Source of the DNA: Pseudomonadota bacterium
Lineage (GTDB): Bacteria > Pseudomonadota > Alphaproteobacteria > Sphingomonadales > Sphingomonadaceae
Assembly: GCA_023433305.1 (NCBI GenBank)
Contig: JAEZCZ010000007.1
Span: forward strand, 1-35,717
DNA: 35,717 nucleotides
Direction of reading: 5' to 3'
This document shows positions 24,722 through 32,721 of the stretch, one piece after another. How positions within the stretch are numbered: position 1 is the first letter of the stretch; every line of letters starts with the position of its first letter. The notes beneath the pieces were generated by a model that searched no databases, had not been told where the DNA came from, and worked only from the letters and a program-made list of their open reading frames with translations. A program made the position numbers and the translations under genes.

Positions 24722-25648
24722 ATGACCGCTACCGTCCAGAGCCCGTCCGACGTTCGCCCCCTTCCGGCCGAATGGCGGGACTTCTTCGCGCTGACCAAGC
24801 CGCGGGTGATGAGCCTCGTGGTCTTCACCGGGCTCTGCGGCCTGCTCGCCGCGCCCGGTTCGATCCATCCGGTGATCGGCTTTACCGCGGTCCTTTGCAT
24901 CGCGCTCGGCGCGGGCGGGGCCGGGGCGCTCAACCAGTGGTGGGAGGCCGATCTTGACGCGCGCATGAAGCGCACTGCGAAGCGTCCGCTGCCGCAAGGC
25001 CGGCTGCATCGCACCGACGCGCGCGACTTCGGCATCGCGCTCGCGGCCGCGTCGGTTGGCATCATGGGACTGGCGGCGAACTGGCTCTCGGCCGCAATCC
25101 TGGCCGTGTCGATCGTCTATTACGCCGTCGTCTACACCATCTGGCTCAAGCCGCGCACGCCGCAAAACATCGTCATCGGCGGGGGAGCAGGTGCCTTCCC
25201 GCCGCTGATCGGGTGGGTGGCGGTTACCGGCGAAATCACGCTGATGCCGGTGCTGCTGTTCGCGATCATCTTTATGTGGACCCCGCCGCACTTCTGGGCG
25301 CTCGCGCTGTTCGTGAAGAGCGATTACGCCAAGGCCGGCATCCCGATGCTCCCGGTCGTCGCAGGCGAGGTGGCGACCCGTCGCCAGATCCTGGCCTATT
25401 CGCTGATCCTCTTCGCGGTCAGCCTGGCACCCTGGTGGATCGGGGGAGCCGGCGCGATCTACGGCGTTGCGGCAGCCGCACTTTCTGGCTTGTTCGTGGC
25501 GCTAGCCGTGCCCGTGGCGCTACGACGCGCCAGCGAGGTCGACCGGATGAAGCCAGAGAAGCGCTTGTTCAGCTTCTCGGTGCTCTATCTCTTCGCGCTG
25601 TTCACCGCGCTCGTGGCGGACCGCATGATCCTGGGAGCCGCGGCATGA
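24722..25648 (+). CDS. ctaB: Protoheme IX farnesyltransferase (haem O synthase)
   Basis: Membrane prenyltransferase that adds a farnesyl group to haem b to make haem o, the precursor of haem a for the aa3 oxidase. 308 residues, about eight to nine membrane helices. The UbiA-family prenyl-diphosphate motif is NQWWEADLDARMKRTAKRPL (N-x3-D-x3-D), and the second loop contains YTIWLKPRTPQNIVIGG; WTPPHFWALAL is the haem-O-synthase-specific block. The stop overlaps the next small gene by ATGA. Confidence 0.95.
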   Translation: MTATVQSPSDVRPLPAEWRDFFALTKPRVMSLVVFTGLCGLLAAPGSIHPVIGFTAVLCIALGAGGAGALNQWWEADLDARMKRTAKRPLPQGRLHRTDARDFGIALAAASVGIMGLAANWLSAAILAVSIVYYAVVYTIWLKPRTPQNIVIGGGAGAFPPLIGWVAVTGEITLMPVLLFAIIFMWTPPHFWALALFVKSDYAKAGIPMLPVVAGEVATRRQILAYSLILFAVSLAPWWIGGAGAIYGVAAAALSGLFVALAVPVALRRASEVDRMKPEKRLFSFSVLYLFALFTALVADRMILGAAA

Positions 25649-25770
25649 CGCCCGAGGAAAGCGAACGGCTCAAGCGCTCGCGACGCGGGCGCAACATCGC
25701 GCTCGGGCTCGTGCTCGTCGGCTTCGTCGTGCTGTTCTACGCGATCACCATCGTGAAGTTGCTCGACTGA
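25645..25770 (+). CDS. CoxF-like small membrane protein of the cox operon
   Basis: 41 residues: an acidic/basic N-terminus (TPEESERLKRSRRGRN) then one membrane helix (IALGLVLVGFVVLFYAITIV). Position between ctaB and ctaG, and the Arg-Arg-x-Arg-Asn before a single helix, match the short coxF product of rhizobial cox operons, which has no firmly established role. Start and stop codons overlap both neighbours (ATGA with ctaB, TGATG with ctaG), which strongly supports translation despite the small size. Confidence 0.75.
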   Translation: MTPEESERLKRSRRGRNIALGLVLVGFVVLFYAITIVKLLD

Positions 25771-26330
25771 TGGCCAGCGCCCCGCTCGACGACAAGAACC
25801 GCCGCGTCGCGCTGTTCGGCGTTCTCGCCGCGCTTGGGATGCTTGGGCTGGGTTATGCGGCGGTCCCGCTCTACGACTTGTTCTGCCGCGTCACCGGGTT
25901 CGGCGGCACCACCCAGGTCGCGACCGAAGCCGAGGCCGACACCGCGGCCGCCTTCGCGATGAGCGCGGGTGCGCCGACGATCTCGATTCGCTTCGACGCC
26001 AACACCGCGAGCGACATGCCCTGGCAGTTCCGCCCGCGCCAGGTGACCGACACGGTCCAGATCGGCCAGCGCGACATGGCGATCTACGAGGCGAAGAACC
26101 TCTCATCGGTGCCGATTACCGGCACTGCGAGCTTCAACGTCGAGCCCGAGCAGGCCGGGGCCTACTTCAACAAGATCCAGTGCTTCTGCTTCACGGAGCA
26201 GACCCTGCAGCCGGGCCAGGAAGTGACGATGCCGGTGCTCTACTTCGTCGACCCCAAGGCGCTCGACGATCCGAACATGAAGGGTGTCGAGCAGATCACG
26301 CTCAGTTACACCTTCCACAGGACGAGTTAA
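25770..26330 (+). CDS. ctaG: Cytochrome c oxidase assembly protein Cox11/CtaG
   Basis: Copper chaperone that delivers Cu to the CuB site of subunit I. 186 residues with one N-terminal membrane helix and a periplasmic immunoglobulin-like domain. The copper-binding pair is in KIQCFCFTEQTL (Cys138, Cys140), and Cys39 lies in YDLFCRVTGFGGTTQ after the helix; all are conserved in the family. MPVLYFVDP and TLSYTFHRT close the domain. The start overlaps the CoxF-like stop by one base. Confidence 0.95.
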   Translation: MASAPLDDKNRRVALFGVLAALGMLGLGYAAVPLYDLFCRVTGFGGTTQVATEAEADTAAAFAMSAGAPTISIRFDANTASDMPWQFRPRQVTDTVQIGQRDMAIYEAKNLSSVPITGTASFNVEPEQAGAYFNKIQCFCFTEQTLQPGQEVTMPVLYFVDPKALDDPNMKGVEQITLSYTFHRTS

Positions 26331-26406
26331 CCCCGCTACCAACCCTCTGGACCCGCAAGCCAGCCCCCATTAAGGGCGATCGCCAAGCAAGGATCAGGAA
26401 AGCAAC

Positions 26407-27228
26407 ATGGCCGGCGCCAAGAACCACGATTATCATATCCTGCCGCCCGATATCTGGCCGTTGATTGGCGCCTTCGCGGCGCTGGCGACCACGAGCGGCG
26501 GTGTGCTCTACATGCACGATCTGCCGGGCCACTGGCTGGTGCTCGGGCTTGGCATCGCCATGTTGATTGCCACTTTCTACACCTGGTTCTCTAAGGTCGT
26601 CGCGGAAGCGCAGGCCGGGGATCACACGCCGGTCGTGCAGCTGCATCTGCGCTACGGCATGATCCTGTTCATCGCTTCCGAAGTGATGTTCTTCGTTGGC
26701 TGGTTCTGGGCCTGGTTCGACTTTGCGCTGTTCCCGAACGAGCTGAGCGAAGTGGTCGGCGGCGTCTTCCCGCCCAAGGCGATCGAAGCGGTGATGGATC
26801 CGTTCGCGCTGCCGCTGCTCAACACGATGATCCTGTTGTGCTCGGGCACCACGGTCACCTGGGCGCACCACTCGCTGATCCACGGCGACCGCGACGGCCT
26901 CAAGAAGGGCCTGTGGCTGACGATCCTGCTCGGCGTGCTGTTCACCAGTATCCAGGCCTACGAGTATGCGCACGCGCCGTTCGGCTTCGGTGGCAACACC
27001 TACAGCTCGGCCTTCTACATGGCGACCGGGTTCCACGGCTTCCACGTGCTGGTCGGCACGATCTTCCTGATCGTCTGCCTGCGCCGCGCCTACCTGGGCC
27101 ACTTCACCCCGCGCCAGCACTTCGGTTTCGAAGCGGCCGCGTGGTACTGGCACTTCGTCGACGTGGTGTGGCTGTTCCTGTTCATCGTCGTCTACATCTG
27201 GGGCGGCTGGGGCGCCGAATTCCACTAG
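26407..27228 (+). CDS. coxC: Cytochrome c oxidase subunit III
   Basis: Non-catalytic membrane subunit that stabilises oxygen delivery and prevents turnover inactivation. 273 residues with seven helices. KNHDYHILPPDIWPL opens the protein; LRYGMILFIASEVMFFVGWF contains the conserved Glu; TGFHGFHVLVGTIFL and AAWYWHFVDVVWLFLF are the C-terminal signatures. AGGAAAGCAAC precedes the ATG, after a 76-base gap from ctaG that contains the palindrome GGCGATCGCC but no clear promoter. Confidence 0.96.
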   Translation: MAGAKNHDYHILPPDIWPLIGAFAALATTSGGVLYMHDLPGHWLVLGLGIAMLIATFYTWFSKVVAEAQAGDHTPVVQLHLRYGMILFIASEVMFFVGWFWAWFDFALFPNELSEVVGGVFPPKAIEAVMDPFALPLLNTMILLCSGTTVTWAHHSLIHGDRDGLKKGLWLTILLGVLFTSIQAYEYAHAPFGFGGNTYSSAFYMATGFHGFHVLVGTIFLIVCLRRAYLGHFTPRQHFGFEAAAWYWHFVDVVWLFLFIVVYIWGGWGAEFH

Positions 27229-27233
27229 GACCG

Positions 27234-27617
27234 ATGGCTGACACGCCTGAACCTTCGAAGGGGCAGCCCGGGATGACCGAGGCTGCCCTTTTCGGTTTGT
27301 GCCCCAAGTGCAGCAGCCGCACGCTGTTCGCGGGCTGGACGCGCTTCGCCCCGCGATGCCGCGTCTGCGCGCTCGACCTGCAGGGCTTCAACGTGGGGGA
27401 TGGGCCGGCCGCCTTCCTAACGCTGATCGTCGGCGGCGTGGTCGTCGCCCTAGCGCTGTGGCTGCAACTCGCAGCAGAGCCGCCGTGGTGGCTGCACGTC
27501 CTGATCTGGCCGCCGGTCACCGTGCTCGGCGTCGTGCTCGGGCTGCGGGTCGCCAAGGCCGCGCTGCTGCAGTCCGAGTACCGCAACCGGGCCGGGGAGG
27601 GCCGCAAGGGTCGATGA
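27234..27617 (+). CDS. DUF983 zinc-ribbon membrane protein of the cox cluster
   Basis: 127 residues. Four cysteines in two pairs, GLCPKCSSRT (Cys23/26) and PRCRVCALDL (Cys42/45), form a likely zinc ribbon near the membrane, followed by two hydrophobic helices. DUF983 (PF06170) proteins commonly follow coxC in alphaproteobacteria; the function is not known, but an assembly role is plausible from the constant linkage. Five bases separate it from coxC and the stop overlaps the surf1 start by ATGA. Confidence 0.85.
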   Translation: MADTPEPSKGQPGMTEAALFGLCPKCSSRTLFAGWTRFAPRCRVCALDLQGFNVGDGPAAFLTLIVGGVVVALALWLQLAAEPPWWLHVLIWPPVTVLGVVLGLRVAKAALLQSEYRNRAGEGRKGR

Positions 27618-28198
27618 CCCGGCGTGTGCCGATCGTGCCGACGTTGGTCGTCGCGGCTGCCGTGATCGTGATGATCGCGCTCGGCGTCTGGCAATTGCAG
27701 CGCGCCGAGTGGAAGGAAGGGCTGCTCGCCCGCTATCGCCAGGCGCAAACCTTATCGTCTGACGTCCCCTGGCCGCGCGACGAGGCCGCGATGGAAGATT
27801 CGCTGTTCCGCTGGAGCGGTTTCACTTGCGATCGCGTGCTCTCTGTCCGCTCCGGCGCCGGCACGAACGCGCAAGGCGAGAAGGGCTGGGCGCACATCGC
27901 GCGCTGCGCGATCGACGGCGGCGGCGAGGCCGAAGTCGCGCTCGGCTGGTCGAGCGCGCCCAACCAGCCGCAATGGAGCGGCGGAGAAGTCAGCGGCATC
28001 ATCGCGCCGGGCGGAGAGGCAGGCGGCGTACTCCATGCGGCGCGGCGGCCCGCCGGGCTGCAGCCGCTCGCGACGCCCAATCCCGGCGATCTGCCGAACA
28101 ACCACCTCGCCTACGCCGGCCAGTGGTTCTTCTTCGCGATCACCGCGGTCGTGATTTACGTCCTCGCACTGCGTAGGCGCAGGGGCAATCGCACCTAG
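27614..28198 (+). CDS. SURF1-family cytochrome oxidase assembly protein, short form
   Basis: SURF1 binds haem a and helps its insertion into subunit I. 194 residues, shorter than the usual 220-250. Two membrane helices bracket a periplasmic domain: PTLVVAAAVIVMIALGVWQL, with the conserved GVWQLQRAEWK, and the C-terminal YAGQWFFFAITAVVIYVLAL, the family signature. The middle is reduced: the usual GRVVVDRGWVP block survives only as EVALGWSSAP. Divergence rather than frameshift is likely because the frame is continuous. Three bases separate its stop from the opposing SRPBCC gene. Confidence 0.85.
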   Translation: MTRRVPIVPTLVVAAAVIVMIALGVWQLQRAEWKEGLLARYRQAQTLSSDVPWPRDEAAMEDSLFRWSGFTCDRVLSVRSGAGTNAQGEKGWAHIARCAIDGGGEAEVALGWSSAPNQPQWSGGEVSGIIAPGGEAGGVLHAARRPAGLQPLATPNPGDLPNNHLAYAGQWFFFAITAVVIYVLALRRRRGNRT

Positions 28199-28201
28199 AC
28201 C

Positions 28202-28693
28202 TTACTTGTACATACCTTCGCGCAAGTTGATGCCGTGCTCGAGCCAGACCTTGAGCGCGCAGAGCATCTGGCTCCAGCCTTGGCAGTTGCCGTAGCTCGC
28301 AACGAGCGCGCCCTGGGTCTCGCGCCAGCCTTCCTCGGCGATCTCGACCAGCGTGCGGCCGTCGTCGAGTGCCTTGAAGCTCATCGTGACGGTCGTCTTG
28401 TAGCCGGTAGCGGCAGACTCGGGGCGGTTCGCGTCCTCGAGATTGGGCGGTTCGCCCTCGGCGGCATCCCACTGCAGCACGATCCGCTCGTTGGGGACGA
28501 CCTCCACGACATGGACCGGGAAGGCGCTGGGATAGTCGTGAAAGTCCCACGTCACCGTTGCCCCGGTTTCGAGCCGTCCCTTGGCGCCGCCGGTGGTGAA
28601 GTATTGTGACAGCCGCTCTGGATCGGCAACGGCTTCGAACACCTCGTGCACGGGCTTCGCGATCCGCGCCGCTACCCTGAATTTCAGCTCCAT
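28202..28693 (-). CDS. SRPBCC/AHSA1-domain protein
   Basis: 163 residues with the START-like helix-grip fold: VAARIAKPVHEVFEAVADPE, GGAKGRLETGATVTWDF, VVEVVPNERIVLQW and a C-terminal amphipathic helix WSQMLCALKVWLEHGINL. The domain forms a hydrophobic ligand pocket; natural ligands of this branch are unknown. It is transcribed divergently from an ArsR-family gene 51 bases away, the standard ArsR-SRPBCC pairing, and its promoter contains the likely ArsR operator. GGAAAGGAT lies upstream of the ATG. Confidence 0.87.
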   Translation of the reverse strand: MELKFRVAARIAKPVHEVFEAVADPERLSQYFTTGGAKGRLETGATVTWDFHDYPSAFPVHVVEVVPNERIVLQWDAAEGEPPNLEDANRPESAATGYKTTVTMSFKALDDGRTLVEIAEEGWRETQGALVASYGNCQGWSQMLCALKVWLEHGINLREGMYK

Positions 28694-28723
28694 CGCGCGA
28701 TCCTTTCCCTTGAGTCGCCCTAA

Positions 28724-28751
28724 ATTATGTTATAAAAACATAACATGTCAA
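28724..28751 (-). promoter_or_regulatory. SRPBCC promoter with embedded ArsR operator
   Basis: On the minus strand TTGACA (28751-28746) and CATAAT (28729-28724) are separated by 16 bases: a near-consensus sigma-70 promoter. The space between is filled by the inverted repeat ATGTTAT (28727-28733) / ATAACAT (28740-28746), spacer six bases. A repressor bound there would cover both promoter elements. The right arm contains the ATG of the arsR-like gene at 28745, so the same site can shut off its own regulator. Confidence 0.75.
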
Positions 28752-29086
28752 CCGAGCACGATCTCGACCGGGTGTTCAAGGCGCTCGCGAACCCGGTCCG
28801 CCGCCGGATCTGCGACGAGCTCAAGCTGCGTCCGCTCACTACCTCCCAGCTAGGCCTGTGCTTTCCCGAGCTGGACCGCTGCACCGTCATGCAGCATCTC
28901 GGTGCCCTTGAGCGCGCCGGCCTCGTGGTGCCTGTCCGCAAGGGAAGGGAGCGGTTCAACTATCTCGACGCAATGCCCATTCAGGCCATCCATGAACGCT
29001 GGATCGGGCCGCACGCGGCTGCCGCTGCCGCGGGGCTGGGCCGGCTGAAGCGCGAGCTGGAGAAGGAAAAGCAGCCGGTCGCCTAG
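28745..29086 (+). CDS. ArsR-family winged-helix transcriptional regulator
   Basis: 113 residues. FKALANPVRRRICDELK opens the domain, TTSQLGLCFPELDRCTVMQH is the helix-turn-helix and LERAGLVVPVRKGRERFNYL the wing. No CxC metal-binding motif of the arsenic/cadmium sensors is present, which fits the metal-independent ArsR branch paired with SRPBCC proteins. The start codon lies inside the operator palindrome and TATAAA at 28731-28736 is only eight bases before it, so the mRNA may be leaderless. Probably a repressor of itself and of the SRPBCC gene. Confidence 0.87.
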   Translation: MSTEHDLDRVFKALANPVRRRICDELKLRPLTTSQLGLCFPELDRCTVMQHLGALERAGLVVPVRKGRERFNYLDAMPIQAIHERWIGPHAAAAAAGLGRLKRELEKEKQPVA

Positions 29087-29100
29087 CGCCGTTTGCTTGC

Positions 29101-29116
29101 GCGGCCCGCGGGCCGC
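29101..29116. repeat. GC palindrome between arsR-like gene and thrC
   Basis: GCGGCCCGCGGGCCGC is a perfect 16-base palindrome, 14 bases after the arsR-like stop and 18 bases before thrC. As RNA it would form only a tight stem with an impossible zero loop unless two pairs open. It could aid termination of the arsR-like transcript, but no T run follows. Confidence 0.35.
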
Positions 29117-29134
29117 CGCTAACCGCCGCTACCC

Positions 29135-30535
29135 ATGGAATACGTCTCCACTCGCGGCAGCGCACCGGCGCTCGATTTCGAAGGCGTCACGCTCGCCGGG
29201 CTGGCCTCCGATGGCGGGCTCTACCTGCCGCGTGAATGGCCGCGCTTCTCGCACAGCGAGATCGCCGCGCTCGCCGGCCTGCCTTATGCCGAGCTGGCGG
29301 TGCGCGTGATGGCGCCTTTCGTTGGGGATAGCCTCAGCGAAGACAAGCTGCGCGAGCTCTGCGGCGAGGCCTACGGCCGCTTCGCCCATGCCGCCGTCAC
29401 CCCGCTCAAGCAGCTCGACGCGCAGCAATGGCTGCTCGAGCTGTTTCACGGCCCGACGCTGGCCTTCAAGGACGTCGCGCTGCAATTGCTCGGGCGGCTG
29501 TTCGAGGAGTTCCTGTCGCGCCGGGAGGATCGCCTGACTATCGTCGGAGCGACCAGCGGCGATACCGGCTCGGCAGCGATCGACGCGGTGGCGGGACGCG
29601 AAAACGTACAGATCTTCATGCTCCACCCGAAGGGCCGGGTCAGCGAAGTCCAGCGCCGGCAGATGACCAGCGTGCTGGCTCCCAACGTCCACAACATCGC
29701 CATCGAAGGCAGCTTCGACGATGCCCAGGCGATGGTGAAGCGGATGTTCGGCGACCGCGAGATGACCGGCCGGTTCCACATCGGCGCGGTCAACTCGATC
29801 AACTGGGCGCGCCTGATGGCGCAGGTGGTCTACTACTTCGCCGCCGGGCTCCAGCTCGGCGCGCCGCACCGCAAGGTCGCCTTCAGCGTTCCGACGGGGA
29901 ACTTCGGCGACGTCTTCGCGGGCTACGTTGCGGCGCAAATGGGGCTGCCCATCGAGCGGCTGATCGTGGCGACCAACGTCAACGATATCCTCCACCGCGC
30001 GCTTTCCTCCGGCGATTATTCGGCGGGCAAGGTCACTCCGACCGCCGCTCCCTCGATGGACATTCAGGTCAGCTCCAACTTCGAGCGGCTGCTGTTCGAT
30101 TGCGGCGGTCGCGATGGCGCGGCTCTCGCCGAGCAGATGCGCGGGTTCGAAGCGAGCAAGGTGATGCGGCTCACCAATGCCCAGCGCGAGGGCGCGGCCG
30201 CGCTGCTCTCCAGTACGCGCGCCGACGCGAACGAGATGGCGCGAGCCATGGCTTGGGCGGCGGGCGAGTGCGGCGAAGTGGTCGATCCGCACACCGCCAT
30301 CGGCCTCCACGCCGCCCGCGCCGCGGAGCTTCCCCGCGAAGTGCCCGTCGTCACGCTGGCGACCGCGCATCCCGCCAAGTTCCCGGACGCGGTCGAGCGC
30401 GCCACCGGCCAGCGGCCGCACCTGCCTGCGCGCGTAGGCGACCTTTTCGACCGCGAAGAGCGGTACGCCGAGCTACCGGGCGATTACGACGCCGTGGCCG
30501 CCTACGTCGCCGAGCACGCGACGCCGGCGAACTGA
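29135..30535 (+). CDS. thrC: Threonine synthase
   Basis: PLP enzyme converting O-phosphohomoserine to threonine. 466 residues, the length of the proteobacterial long form. It begins MEYVSTRGSAPALDFEGVTL with the following ASDGGLYLP, typical of this form. The PLP Lys is Lys112 in FHGPTLAFKDVALQLLG; GATSGDTGSAAIDAV binds the cofactor phosphate; VPTGNFGDVFAGYVA and ATNVNDILHRAL follow. No good ribosome binding site is seen before ATG 29135. The stop overlaps the next methyltransferase gene by TGATG. Confidence 0.96.
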   Translation: MEYVSTRGSAPALDFEGVTLAGLASDGGLYLPREWPRFSHSEIAALAGLPYAELAVRVMAPFVGDSLSEDKLRELCGEAYGRFAHAAVTPLKQLDAQQWLLELFHGPTLAFKDVALQLLGRLFEEFLSRREDRLTIVGATSGDTGSAAIDAVAGRENVQIFMLHPKGRVSEVQRRQMTSVLAPNVHNIAIEGSFDDAQAMVKRMFGDREMTGRFHIGAVNSINWARLMAQVVYYFAAGLQLGAPHRKVAFSVPTGNFGDVFAGYVAAQMGLPIERLIVATNVNDILHRALSSGDYSAGKVTPTAAPSMDIQVSSNFERLLFDCGGRDGAALAEQMRGFEASKVMRLTNAQREGAAALLSSTRADANEMARAMAWAAGECGEVVDPHTAIGLHAARAAELPREVPVVTLATAHPAKFPDAVERATGQRPHLPARVGDLFDREERYAELPGDYDAVAAYVAEHATPAN

Positions 30536-31422
30536 TGGTGAAGCTGCGGCTCGACCCCGTCCTGATGCGGGGAGAGGCGTGGGCCGACTACGGGCTGATC
30601 GATAGCGGCCATGGCCGCAAGCTCGAGCGCTACGGTCCTTATCGGTTCGTCCGTCCGGAGAGCCAGGCCTTGTGGGCACCGCGACTTGCCGACTGGGACG
30701 CCGACGGCGAGTTCGTGCCAGGCTCGGACGAGGACGGGGGTGGTCGCTGGCAGTTCGACCGCGAAGTACCGCGAGACGGCTGGCCGCTCGCGTGGAACGA
30801 GGTTCGTTTCAGGGCGCAGTGTACCCCGTTCCGCCATCTCGGCTTCTTTCCCGACATGGCTCCGGTGTGGGACTGGATGCGCGAGCGGCTGGCCGGAAAG
30901 ATGGACGCCCTGACCCTCAACCTGTTCGGCTACACCGGCGTCGGCACGCTGGCGCTGAGCCGATGCGGCCCGGTCGCCCATGTCGATGCCTCGAAGAAGT
31001 CGGTCGCCCAGGCGCGCGAGAACGCCACGCTTTCGGGCATGGAAGACCGCACGGTCCGCTGGCTGGTGGATGACGCGGCCAAGTTCGCCGCGCGCGAGGT
31101 GCGGCGCGGCAAGCGCTATGATGGGATCATCCTCGACCCGCCCAAGTTCGGACGCGGTCCCGAGGGCGAGGTCTGGCGGCTCGAGGAGGGCCTGCCGCCG
31201 CTGATCGCCGACTGCCGCCGCCTGCTCGATGCGGAGAGCCGCTTCCTGTTCCTCACGGTTTACGCAGTGCGCATGAGCAGCCTGGCGCTTGCGGGCCTGC
31301 TTGCCGAGCATTTCGCGGACCTCCCCGGCACGATCGAGCACGGCGACCTGACCGTGCAGGAGGAAGGGGAGGGCGGCCGCCTGCTACCCACCGCCATCTT
31401 CGCTCGCTGGAGCAACGGATAG
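30535..31422 (+). CDS. RlmI-like class I SAM-dependent methyltransferase
   Basis: 295 residues. SAM-binding core: ALTLNLFGYTGVGTLALSRC (motif I), VAHVDASKKSVAQARENATL (acidic loop), RTVRWLVDDAAKF, and the catalytic-type motif IILDPPKFGRGPEG. This is the DPPKF variant seen in 23S rRNA cytosine-C5 methyltransferases such as RlmI and the C-terminal half of RlmKL, so an rRNA substrate is likely. The PUA domain of RlmI is absent; the N-terminal 90 residues are a different, acidic, beta-rich segment. Coupled to thrC. Its last 39 bases are antisense to the end of the HAD-like lipoprotein gene. Confidence 0.82.
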   Translation: MVKLRLDPVLMRGEAWADYGLIDSGHGRKLERYGPYRFVRPESQALWAPRLADWDADGEFVPGSDEDGGGRWQFDREVPRDGWPLAWNEVRFRAQCTPFRHLGFFPDMAPVWDWMRERLAGKMDALTLNLFGYTGVGTLALSRCGPVAHVDASKKSVAQARENATLSGMEDRTVRWLVDDAAKFAAREVRRGKRYDGIILDPPKFGRGPEGEVWRLEEGLPPLIADCRRLLDAESRFLFLTVYAVRMSSLALAGLLAEHFADLPGTIEHGDLTVQEEGEGGRLLPTAIFARWSNG

Positions 31423-32268
31423 GGCCGGCTCGGGCGGGGCGGGAGTGAATGGGCCGGGCGCCAGGAACCACCCGGCGCCGAGTTGCCCGTCGTACATCGA
31501 AGCCAGCGTGGGATCGCGCAGGTAATCGAACAACTCGTCGAAGTCGCTCCGTTCGTCGCCGGCCATCGCCACCACGCAGACCGTCTGGTTGGCCTCCTCG
31601 CGGAGCACCTGCTTGCGCTCTTCGTCGTTACGAACCAGCAGGATCGGGTCGCGACCGGTCGGATCGAGGCCGGACGATTGCAGCGCTTCGGCCACGGCGG
31701 CTACTTCATTGGCGCTCGTCTGCGACACCCAAAGCACGATGACACCGGCTTCGCGCAACCGGGCGGCTGCGGCGGCGACCGCAGGCAGGGCGGTTCCGGC
31801 CGTTTCGGGGGCGAACGCCGCATCCGTAGGGTCGAGATCGATTACCACCGCGGGCTCGCGCGCGAGGCAGGGCCGCAGCTCTGTCCGGAAGGTGGTCGCG
31901 CTGTCGGCCGTGAGCAGCGCGGACACGGCGTCTCCTTTGCCCGCGAGCGCGGTCGCGCGCTCCAATGCATAGGTCGCGAAGCTTTCCCACGGCCGCCGTT
32001 CTGCCGTGTCGGCTGCGGAAGGGGGCGGCAGTGCGGTGAGGCCGGTGAGTTGCACGGACGTGCCGGGGGCGGGCGGGGTTGCCAAAGTTGCCGCATTCGC
32101 CGCCGGAAGGTCGGCGACGACCTCCTCCCGCGTGCGCTTGCGTTCGGTCGCGGCACCGACCACGGTCATGAGGGGGACGGCGACGGCCGCCACGCAGCCG
32201 CTCAGCAGCGGCACCGTCGCCACGGCTGCGCAGAGGCGCAACAGCGAGAATGGGCTCGTCCGGATCAT
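31384..32268 (-). CDS. Exported lipoprotein with a degenerate HAD-phosphatase-like domain
   Basis: 294 residues. The N-terminus ends in PLLSGCV, a lipobox with Cys25. From about residue 139 there is a HAD-like pattern: AVVIDLDPTDAAF (DxD, Asp144/146), then VIVLWVSQTS (motif II Ser), EERKQVLREE (possible motif III Lys) and AMAGDERSDFDELFD (motif IV acidic). The block resembles acid phosphatases of classes B and C, where motif I is DLDET; here Thr-Asp follow at altered spacing, so activity is uncertain. The C-terminus is Pro/Ala-rich. Convergent with the methyltransferase gene, with a 39-base overlap. Confidence 0.65.
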   Translation of the reverse strand: MIRTSPFSLLRLCAAVATVPLLSGCVAAVAVPLMTVVGAATERKRTREEVVADLPAANAATLATPPAPGTSVQLTGLTALPPPSAADTAERRPWESFATYALERATALAGKGDAVSALLTADSATTFRTELRPCLAREPAVVIDLDPTDAAFAPETAGTALPAVAAAAARLREAGVIVLWVSQTSANEVAAVAEALQSSGLDPTGRDPILLVRNDEERKQVLREEANQTVCVVAMAGDERSDFDELFDYLRDPTLASMYDGQLGAGWFLAPGPFTPAPPEPALSVAPASEDGGG

Positions 32269-32352
32269 CGCGGGGCTTCTAGCGCGCGACGGTGCCGGTG
32301 GACAATCGCACGTCGCCCTGCCATCGGCGCGACCGGTATCAGGGACACCGAT

Positions 32353-32721
32353 ATGGCCGACAGCCTCCTTCTCGAGCTCGCCGATTTTGAGCACATGGTC
32401 CACACCGGGATCTACTCGGAGGAAACCGGCAAGCCACAGCCGCTGCGCTTCTCCGTCGCGGTTTCGCTCAAGCCCATTGCGCGTTACGATGCCGAGACCT
32501 CGCTCGACGCGAGCAAGAATTACATGGACCTGAAGTTCGCCTGCTCGGACGCGCTCGGCGACACGCACTTCAAATTGATCGAGGCTGTGGCCGACCACGT
32601 CTGCGAGACGCTGTTCCTGCAGGACGCGCGCGTCGAGGCGGTCACCGTGAAGATCGTCAAGCTGGCGCTCAGCGAGGCCGACGAAAAGATCGGCATCACG
32701 CTGCACCGGGACCGGCGCTGA
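32353..32721 (+). CDS. folB: Dihydroneopterin aldolase
   Basis: Cleaves 7,8-dihydroneopterin to 6-hydroxymethyl-dihydropterin and glycolaldehyde in folate synthesis. 122 residues of the T-fold: ELADFEHMVHTGIYSEETGK near the N-terminus, the substrate-anchoring region YMDLKFACSDAL with its preceding Asn-Tyr, then FKLIEAVADHVCETLF and AVTVKIVKLALSEADEKIGI. AGGGA lies a few bases before ATG 32353. The stop overlaps the next gene by TGATG. Confidence 0.87.
   Translation: MADSLLLELADFEHMVHTGIYSEETGKPQPLRFSVAVSLKPIARYDAETSLDASKNYMDLKFACSDALGDTHFKLIEAVADHVCETLFLQDARVEAVTVKIVKLALSEADEKIGITLHRDRR

Noticed and set aside
26375..26384. GGCGATCGCC palindrome between ctaG and coxC
   Set aside because: A ten-base GC-rich palindrome is not rare in such a genome and no promoter elements accompany it.
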